From NCBI RefSeq assembly GCF_019320115.1, contig NC_089591.1, positions 63,728,111 to 63,792,110 of the forward strand: 64,000 bases of DNA, read 5' to 3'. The notes below the pieces were generated by a model. The model searched no databases, was not told the origin of the DNA, and saw only the letters and a list, made by a program, of their open reading frames with translations. Below are positions 56,969 to 64,000 of the stretch, one piece after another. The position numbers and the translations under genes were made by a program. The stretch comes from Miscanthus floridulus (lineage: Eukaryota; Streptophyta; Magnoliopsida; Poales; Poaceae). Position 1 is the stretch's first letter, and every line of letters begins with the position of its first letter.

Positions 56969-57209
56969 GCTCATATTGTTCGAAATATGTGCATATTGTT
57001 CTAATATCAGATTTTATTATGAGTCGTATTTCATTTTCATACACGTTTGCAAATACACTACATAAAACATAATTAACTGAGGCAATAATCCATAACCATT
57101 TGTACGTTGAGATGTAGAATTACTAGCATTCATGATACTATTCATCCATGTGCAATCTCCAACCGACCAAAAACACTCTCAAAATCTCTGAAATAAGGCA
57201 TTTAATAAT

Positions 57210-57481
57210 TACTCACTATGTCCCAAAGTAAATGCACATCTCATTTCTCGAGGAGACAAACTTTTTTAAGTTTGACTAAATATATACAAAACTATACTAA
57301 CTTTTATAATTAATGTATAATAAATATCATTAGATTGAGCATGGAATATATACTTGTATAATAAATTTGTTTGGAGATACAAATATTAATACTACTTTCT
57401 ATATTTTTAGTCAAATTTTTTAAAAAAGTTTGACTTCTCAAGAAACGATATGTCCATTTATTTTAGGATATAGAGAGAGTA
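57210..57481. mobile_element. Stowaway-like MITE (copy 3)
   Basis: Counterpart of 39391-39660; it starts only about 15 bases after the copy 2/copy 3 junction. Confidence 0.74.
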
Positions 57482-57556
57482 CATGAATCATCTAGAGTAA
57501 ATCGAGCCTAGAACTCCTTTCAATTTCTACAGTTTTCTACCTTTAACCTTCACTCA

Positions 57557-57766
57557 GGTGAACCAGTAAGGCTTTGGGAGGATAAATGGTTTGGAAATGC
57601 CACACTTAAGATTAGTATCCATCTCTATATAATATTAGAAGAAAGAAATATATCACACTTGCATATGTAATCAGCACTACAGCGCTTAATATTACTTTTT
57701 GCAGAGCGTTAGTGGGGATAAAACTACTTAAATTGGTCTTTAGAAGGAGGCCGATCAATCCCAATT
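57557..57766 (+). pseudogene. LINE ORF2 fragment (copy 3)
   Basis: Counterpart of 39736-39945, with one base lost in CACACTTAAG. Confidence 0.6.
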
Positions 57767-58559
57767 TAAAGTTGATACGTCGACTATGGGAGACTACGGT
57801 TGCTTTTCTGAGAGCTTCTTTTTCGCTAGAGTTTCGAACTTTGTAATAATAAATGGTTGTGTACAAAACTCTTGCAGAGCCCGGAATAAGAATTCCTTTT
57901 TCTAACAAAGAACTCCTTTCTTCTTAAAAACATTTCCACCTCATAAAAAATGATTACTCAGACTTGCCTGAATTTTTTTTTTTTTGAGTGGATCTCAGAC
58001 TTGCCTGATGAACGATGAGGGAGAATGAACGATGCATCAAATAGTAGTCCAGATTTCACGGGCCGCCGTCCACGCCAGCGGTGTGGTTTTAGCCCATCAA
58101 GGATTTTCCAATGAGATCAGAGAAGTGGGCCTTTATATGGGCTTAAGTTGTAATAACGGTCCCGCACAACCCCTGCGGCCCTGCCCATCGCATCGAGCTT
58201 TTCTTTTTCTCACCTCTCTCTTCTTCACAGTCACAGATAAGCTGGTCTTGCGTAGTAGCGTCATATGATTCCGCTGGTTTTCATTCCTCTCAATGCTGTA
58301 CTCCGCTCCCCGATCATCAACGACATTATCGATCGGCACCACGACCTTCTTATGGACCGAGATTATTTTGGCTTATGGCATGTTACAAAAAGACATCGAG
58401 TCCGCAAACTGGAACATGCGTCCGCCACTACAGCAATCTTGTTCGCTAGTTTGAACCCATCCAGATCGGCATCCCGCACCATCATCTCAACCTCACATGC
58501 ATATGCTAACTAGCTAGTTGATCATCGCATCATTGTCGCGCTTCGTTCCGGCGGCCACC
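57767..58559. other. Upstream region of HyPRP gene 3
   Basis: Near-identical to 39946-40737; no separate gene. Confidence 0.45.
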
Positions 58560-58567
58560 TATAAATA
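58560..58567 (+). promoter_or_regulatory. TATA box of HyPRP gene 3
   Basis: TATAAATA, 128 bases before the ATG. Confidence 0.8.
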
Positions 58568-58694
58568 CCACACCCGAACACCGTCTCCAACCATCACAAG
58601 CACTTAGCAATCGAGCCATCAAGAGCTAGCTCCTCTCGAAGCTCACTCTGCTCTGTGCCTGTGGTCAAGAGGACACACACTGCTGTGTGCAGCA

Positions 58695-59084
58695 ATGGCA
58701 GGCAAGGCGTCGGTCGCGCTGTTCCTGGCCGTGAACCTGGTGGTGTTCGCCATGGCCAGCGCCTGCGGTGGCGACTGCCCCACGCCGCCGACCCCTTCGA
58801 CGCCGACCCCGACGCCGGCCTCGTCCGGCAAGTGCCCCCGCGACGCGCTCAAGCTGGGCGTGTGCGCCAATGTTCTGGGCCTGATCAAGGCCAAGGTGGG
58901 CGTGCCGCCCACGGAGCCATGCTGCCCGCTGCTGGAGGGGCTCGTCGACCTCGAGGCCGCACTCTGCCTCTGCACCGCCATCAAGGGCAAAATCCTCGGC
59001 ATCAACCTCAACCTGCCCGTCGACCTCAGCCTCATCCTCAACCACTGCGGCAAGACCGTGCCCACCGGATTCAAGTGCCTCTAG
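58695..59084 (+). CDS. RCc3-like: Hybrid proline-rich / 8-cysteine secreted protein, RCc3-like, copy 3
   Basis: 129 residues, protein identical to copies 1 and 2. The 3' flank has fixed differences from them (TTTTCATTCG, CAATGTCACTG, an AGTT insertion at about 59433), although the coding sequence and promoter are almost unchanged. This copy has single-copy DNA on its right and was probably the source of the small 2.4-kb duplication, or its reciprocal product. Confidence 0.93.
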   Translation: MAGKASVALFLAVNLVVFAMASACGGDCPTPPTPSTPTPTPASSGKCPRDALKLGVCANVLGLIKAKVGVPPTEPCCPLLEGLVDLEAALCLCTAIKGKILGINLNLPVDLSLILNHCGKTVPTGFKCL

Positions 59085-59347
59085 GCTAGCCAAGAGCATC
59101 ATGCCGGCGTGTTCTTTTGCTTTTCATTCGTCTCTTACTGTCTTTGCTTGCTAAGCTAGCTCTGCATGAGTACGTGTCGGCGCGAACACGCCAAGTACGT
59201 ACGTATGTAGCCGGTTTGATGAGCAGCTTTCGCTTTTGGGGTGTTTCTTTTTATGTAAGTGCCTCGTCCTTTGTATGGACAATGTCACTGAACTATTTTG
59301 ATTGTTATTCTTTTATTTGTAATATCTAGCAATATATATGCCTGACG

Positions 59348-59353
59348 AATAAA
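59348..59353 (+). terminator. Poly(A) signal of HyPRP gene 3
   Basis: AATAAA, 264 bases after the stop, within GACGAATAAAGC. Confidence 0.65.
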
Positions 59354-59585
59354 GCTCATATTGTTCGAAATATGTGCATATTGTTCTAATATCAGATTTT
59401 ATTATGAGTCGTATTTCATTTTCATACACGTTTAGTTTGCAAATACACTACATAAAACATAATTAACTGAGGTAATAATCCATAACCATTTGTACGTTGA
59501 GACGTAGAATTACTAGCATTCATGATACTATTCATCCATGTGCAATCTCCAACCGACCAAAAACACTCTCAAAATCTCGAAATAA

Positions 59586-60755
59586 GCAGTAGCAACATCT
59601 CAGCCATCCAAGGGACAAGCAATGGCTTTATGAGAGCCCCTTTTCTCTTCCATTTTTCTCCCGCATGTGCTATCGGTCTCCCTTTCTGGAGAGAAAGAGC
59701 AGTGCTGCTCCAACGTCTAAGAGACATGCTGATACACTTTTTTTTTAAGATTACAAAATAATACATGCATGGAACCCAGCCACAAAATGTTTTACAAAAA
59801 TAATACTATATATGAGTTTTTAGTTAAATTGTTTGGCCAAAAAATGTTTTTCAAACATACAAAAAAATCTAAATTAATGCCGGTGATTATAAATATGTGA
59901 TTTTACCTAGGGTCATTTTTTGTGGAACGATTTTTGAAAATTGTTCTATCAGACTTTATATTGCTAGCAAACATGTCAGTGCATCGGAAGAGTGCGGCGG
60001 TGCCAACTTCTCGGAAGAACGCGACAGTAGGACCCTAGGAGGCGGCAGCGTAGAACGTTGGCGTTGCACGCTGGACTGAAGCAGGGACGGCGCTGCACGT
60101 GAGATGGAAAAAGCGGCGACACTGCACACAGGACACGAGCAGCTCCGGCGCGAGACAGGAGCAGCGGCGGTGTAGCGTGTGGGACGGCGGCGTAGGACGG
60201 AAGCAATGGCAGTGGCCCCGTTCGTTTCGCTAAAAAAACAAGCCGAAACACTGTTCCGACCGATTTGTTGTGAGAGAAAAAGACTATTCTGACTAAAAAA
60301 AATAAGCTGAAAAAAACGGATTATAAGATAAGCGAACATGGCCGGTATGGATGATTGCTCGTCATGTGTAGCGTCCAGGGGGGGCTGAGTTTCAATAATC
60401 GTTTGTCTATAGAACGATTTTTTATAAGAAATCATTTTTTCTTTTATAAAAAATTTAATCACTTTTCCCACATACAATTTTATTTTATCTAAAATTATTT
60501 TCCTGATGGAATGAAATTTAAAGTTAATCTACCATTAGACAACTTTGTATTATTTTTGTAATCTTCACAAAAAAAAGTGTAGAGAACTTCATCCACATGT
60601 CTCTTGGAGCGGCACCGCTCTTTCTCTCCAAAAAGGGATACCGAGCACATGGGGGAGAAAAAAAGTGGAAGAGAAAAGAGGCTCTGATCCTCACCATTGC
60701 TGGCCCCTTGCATGGTTGAGATGCTGCTAATGCTTATGTTGCGGTAGTAGTTATA
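59586..60755. mobile_element. Element with long imperfect inverted repeats, containing a nested MITE
   Basis: 59586-59770 (AGCAGTAGCAACATCTCAGC...) pairs with the complement of about 60531-60750 (GCATTAGCAGCATCTCAACC...), roughly 80% by eye over some 180 bases, including TTTTCTCTTCCA and GGAGAGAAAGAGC blocks. The interior is GC-rich (59990-60210), with no known domain. MITE copy H is nested inside. I found no matching target duplication. Long TIRs are in keeping with a Mutator-like element, but the superfamily is not certain. Confidence 0.6.
60214..60343 (-). mobile_element. MITE of the GGCCCCGTTCG family, copy H
   Basis: The ends GGCCCCGTTCGTTTCGCT and AGCGAACATGGCC are inverted; the interior contains TTGTGAGAGAAAAAGACT. 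Confidence 0.75.
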
Positions 60756-62488
60756 GAGCACCACATCAACTCATGGGCCGTGGCATAGTTATTTTGGACT
60801 AGGATGTTAGTACTTACATAGTTGATGGACCTAGATGAAAATGATGTAATAATTTAGTGACCTACGGTGTAATTACTAAAGATAATATGTATAGTAGCCC
60901 AAGAAATCTTCATCTAAACTATCCACCTATGACATTATTATGAAAGAAAAACTTAAGTATAATAATGAACATGTAAATATTGTAACACTCTAGAGTCCAA
61001 AAAGACTTAGATTCACTTTACACGCTGCGTGAACCACATGCTTCCACCAACCCACTTACACTTTTGTGCTCGTTTCATGTAGAAGCAGGAGTCAGTGGTA
61101 TGAACTCTAAAGCTTTATATGTTTATGTAACCGACCATCAATAACTAAGGTGGGACTACCCACCCTCAATGTCACATTAACAAGCATTTGGATAGGCAAA
61201 TCGAAACTACTCCAGATGTCCTCAATATGAACTAAATTACTTTATGTTCCATTATGAATATATCTAAAGTAAACCTCTAAATTTGAATATAAATTATCTA
61301 GTTCTATCTTATGGAAGATAATCTAAAACAAACCCTACATTTGCATCTAAGTAATCCGTTAAATTGGCTTATAAGTTACCTACCTCTAACATTAGAAAAT
61401 AAATAAAATAAAATTATCAATATCTACTATTATGAAAAGGGAATAAGTAAACATATATATGTTTCTCAGTTCTCACTTCTACTACTAGAAATATACAAAA
61501 AAACAACTATCTCAAAGAAATGAACACAACATGTAGACAAAGTATATATGCATCTATGAGCGATAACTATATATTTCTATGGTTTAGTAGTCATGAAAAA
61601 TGTTGCCTAATAAATGAATCACATAACATGACCCTAACAATTAATTTTAAATTATATTAATAAATTATGACAAATGATTATGTAATTAAGTTGTTGCTTT
61701 AGATAAATTTATACATTAATAAATTGTGTAATTATGAGAATAAACATATCTACTAATTCATTTAATTATAAGCGCTCTATTGTTGCAAAAATACTAACAC
61801 ACATGATTATTTGAAAGGTAATTAAACACCTAGAGCACTAATATGACTTTTTATGTCAATATAGTAATTAAAAGTGCAGTCTATGACTTTGAACTTATAT
61901 TTTCAATAAAATACAAAAGGAAAATTTAAATAAAATGTACATTAAACACTAAAGTTTTAACTCAAAATCTAAAAACAAAACAATAGCAACCAATAAGATT
62001 CATATATGAAATCCAATATTTAGATTCATTATATCTTGAAGACAAATGAGCCACAATTAAACATGTATTGAAGACTCATAGATGTGCGATTCAAACGGAG
62101 GGAACTATGAATTTGGATGGAAACTATATAGAGTAAAATTGGTAAATCCATCACTACCGGATGAGTTTGTATATGAGCGTTGTGTTAATACATAAAGAAC
62201 TCAAACATAAGTAATTTTATTTAGTTGTATGTACTAAATTATCTATGAACTTCCACTCATCACTTATGTCTCTTAAGCTTCTAGCCTATGCAAAAGCACG
62301 GGTGGATGTATTAGTATTTTTTTATATAAATATGAGGAATCACCAAGCCAACATTTAAACAAAAAGAGCAAATTTTATAGGAGTAGAAGAAGGACAACAC
62401 CCACTGTTGTTTGTTGGCACACTTCTCAAGCAAATTCAAGCCTCTAACTTGAATGCTCGTACTGAGCATAATAGATGTTGATCCCAAT
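60756..62488. other. AT-rich DNA with no supported gene
   Basis: About 1.7 kb, very AT-rich, with no open frame of note and no repeat unit that I could recognise on reading. Confidence 0.55.
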
Positions 62489-62661
62489 CAGTGGCGGAGC
62501 TAAAACAAATTTGAGGGGGATGCAATTGCCTTTTGGGTGCATTCAGTTTTACTGTGGGGATACATATGTAGTAAAAATATTTGATCATAATCATTGTTTT
62601 TTTTGTTAATTTTACTATGGTGCACCGGTACCCACGGCTGTATACATAGCTCTGTGCCTGG
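62489..62661. mobile_element. Small hAT-like element
   Basis: It begins CAGTGGCGGAGCT, a common plant hAT-type terminus, and ends AGCTCTGTGCCTG, its approximate complement. The bordering sequences GATCCCAAT and GATCCCAT are near-identical, in keeping with an 8-bp target duplication that has mutated. Confidence 0.5.
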
Positions 62662-63023
62662 ATCCCATCAAGTACCACAAAAAACTACTTCAACTCTTCA
62701 GCAACTTGGGCGTCCATCACCGTGGTACCTCTCTGCTGATCTTTAGCACTTGAGCATGTTACTAGATACAAGCAGCCAACCCATATGACACTGAATAAAT
62801 GATCAACCATCAAGCGAGAACAAACATCAACTTGCATCGACCAATGCAGCAATCCTGGCCACTACCGCTGTTCTACATTGAAACTTATTTCTGGAGTATC
62901 ACCAAAATATTCGTGGAACAAGTACAGATCACCCATCTAATAATCGCCCTCACATGCATTCATGCTCACGGGAATGTAAACTCACTAAACAACTAAACCG
63001 GTCCTGTGCACCGATATTTCTCC
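62662..63023. other. Upstream region of HyPRP gene 4
   Basis: No gene. It shares only short patches with the promoters of copies 1-3 (for example CCTCACATGCAT and CAACCATC near-matches), so this copy is an older paralogue. Confidence 0.45.
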
Positions 63024-63030
63024 TATAAAT
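63024..63030 (+). promoter_or_regulatory. TATA box of HyPRP gene 4
   Basis: TATAAAT, 126 bases before the ATG. Confidence 0.75.
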
Positions 63031-63155
63031 GCAACGCTCAAGCGCCACCACGAACCATCACAAGCGCCTAACGATCAGTTGTTATTAAGCCACATCTTAA
63101 TCACTCTGCTTCGCGCTAGTGATCAAGCAAGTTCTTCTTTCTGTACTCTGTAGCA

Positions 63156-63544
63156 ATGGCAGACAAGGCCTCGACGATCGCGTTGTTCCTCGCCGTGAAC
63201 CTGGTGGTGTTCGCCATGGCCAGCGCCTGCGGTGGAGACTGCCCACGCCGACCCCTTCGACGCCGACCCCGACGCCAGCCTCGTCCGGCAAGTGCCCCCG
63301 CGACGCGCTCAAGCTGGGCGTGTGCGCCAATGTTCTGGGCCTGATCAAGGCCAAGGTGGGCGTGCCGCCCACGGAGCCATGCTGCCCGCTGCTGGAGGGG
63401 CTCGTCGACCTCGAGGCCGCACTGTGCCTCTGCACCGCCATCAAGGGCAGGATCCTCGGCATCAACCTCAACCTGCCCGTCGACCTCAGCCTCATCCTCA
63501 ACCACTGCGGCAAGACCGTGCCCACCGGATTCAAGTGCCTCTAA
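63156..63544 (+). pseudogene. RCc3-like: Hybrid proline-rich / 8-cysteine protein gene, copy 4, frameshifted
   Basis: The ATG and signal peptide ([20 protein letters not shown]) are intact and one codon longer than in copies 1-3. In the Pro linker near 63243 four bases fewer are present than in the other copies, so the frame shifts just after CGGDCP. The eight-cysteine domain continues in another frame to the stop at 63542-63544, with one substitution visible (GRILG for GKILG). The signal and domain are thus separated by a net one-base loss in a C run. TATA box and poly(A) signal are retained. It is either a recent pseudogene or a base-calling error. Confidence 0.85.
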
Positions 63545-63831
63545 GCTAGCCAAGAGCATGCCGGCGTCTTCTTTTGCTTGTCATTCGTCTCTTACTGTCT
63601 TAGTGCAGGCTTCTTATCGGTTGCTACGTACGTACGTGCTTGCTAGCTAGCTCCGCGCCTACGTGCATCCGCGCGAACACGCGAAGTACGTTGTAGCCGG
63701 TTTGATGACCAGCTTTCGCTTTTGGGTGTTTCTTTTTATGTAAGTGCCTCGATCGTCCTTTGCATGGACAGTGTCACTGAACTATTTGGATTGTTATATT
63801 CTTTTATTTGAATACAGCAATATGCTTGATG

Positions 63832-63837
63832 AATAAA
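63832..63837 (+). terminator. Poly(A) signal of HyPRP gene 4
   Basis: AATAAA in GATGAATAAAGC, aligned with the signal of the other copies. Confidence 0.6.
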
Positions 63838-64000
63838 GCTTATATTGTTCGAAATATTTGCATATTACTCTAATATCATATTTTATTATGAGGCATATAT
63901 CATTTTCATACACATTTGCAAATGCTACATAAAACATAAGTAATTGAGGCAATAATCCATAACCATTTGAGACGTAGAATTACTAGTATTCATGACACTA

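Larger units (their letters stand above)
41758..57195. repeat. Segmental tandem duplication, copy 2 (about 15.4 kb)
   Basis: Same content as copy 1. Differences: a 304-bp insertion (47191-47494), a loss of roughly 25 bp near 44745, and many one-base indels, densest in 41758-43990 and in the GT8 exons. Confidence 0.93.
57196..59585. repeat. Segmental duplication, copy 3 (last 2.4 kb of the unit only)
   Basis: It begins with AGGCATTTAATAATTACTCA, matching 39377 of copy 1, and ends AAAATCTCGAAATA. It holds the Stowaway-like MITE, the LINE fragment and the third HyPRP gene. Its 3' flank differs from copies 1 and 2 at shared sites (for example AATGTCACTGAAC, GACGAATAAAGC), so it is the more distant copy. 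Confidence 0.93.

Overview
This is a nuclear window from a plant, almost certainly a grass. It contains intron-bearing plant genes with GT-AG boundaries, a Sirevirus-like Ty1/copia element, CACTA, Mutator and Helitron signatures, many grass-type MITEs, and root-type hybrid proline-rich/8-cysteine protein genes. The TE set and high-GC coding exons fit Andropogoneae (sorghum/sugarcane/Miscanthus/maize), but the species cannot be fixed from the sequence alone.

Layout. (1) 1-9497: decayed copia/Sirevirus-type LTR retrotransposon. (2) 9498-15370: right part of a degenerate CACTA (En/Spm) element with a Transposase_24 plus Ulp1-like gene and its 3' terminus; the retrotransposon appears nested in it. 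(3) 15371-20173: gene-poor DNA with MITEs and CGGGTTT-rich repeats. (4) 20183-21662: a complete Pack-MULE with 225-bp TIRs and a perfect 9-bp target duplication, carrying pieces of a protein kinase gene and a UDP-glycosyltransferase gene. (5) 21672-24742: Helitron-like DNA ending in a hairpin plus CTAG, with internal tandem duplications. (6) 24743-26540: gene-free, with a MITE and a 113-bp tandem repeat.

(7) 26541-59585 is the main structure: a gene-bearing segment of about 15.2 kb (26541-41757) is repeated in direct tandem (41758-57195), followed by a third copy of only its last 2.4 kb (57196-59585). The unit carries, in order, an inverted fragment of a GT8 exon, the GT8 gene (PGSIP7/8 type, minus), a VAP27-like gene (plus), an acidic tail-anchored protein gene (minus) and a small secreted RCc3-like hybrid proline-rich protein gene (HyPRP, plus). 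A fourth, older HyPRP copy lies at 63156-63544 and is frameshifted.

The copies carry different lesions. GT8 and the acidic protein are open only in copy 1, VAP is open only in copy 2, and HyPRP is open and identical in protein in three copies. All three unit copies end at the same base, which is also the outer edge of an inverted-repeat element at 59586. Part of copy 2 is dense in single-base indels, so sequencing or assembly error must be weighed against real decay. The genes do not form an operon or pathway: GT8 would act in the Golgi/ER membrane, VAP at ER contact sites, and HyPRP in the cell wall.
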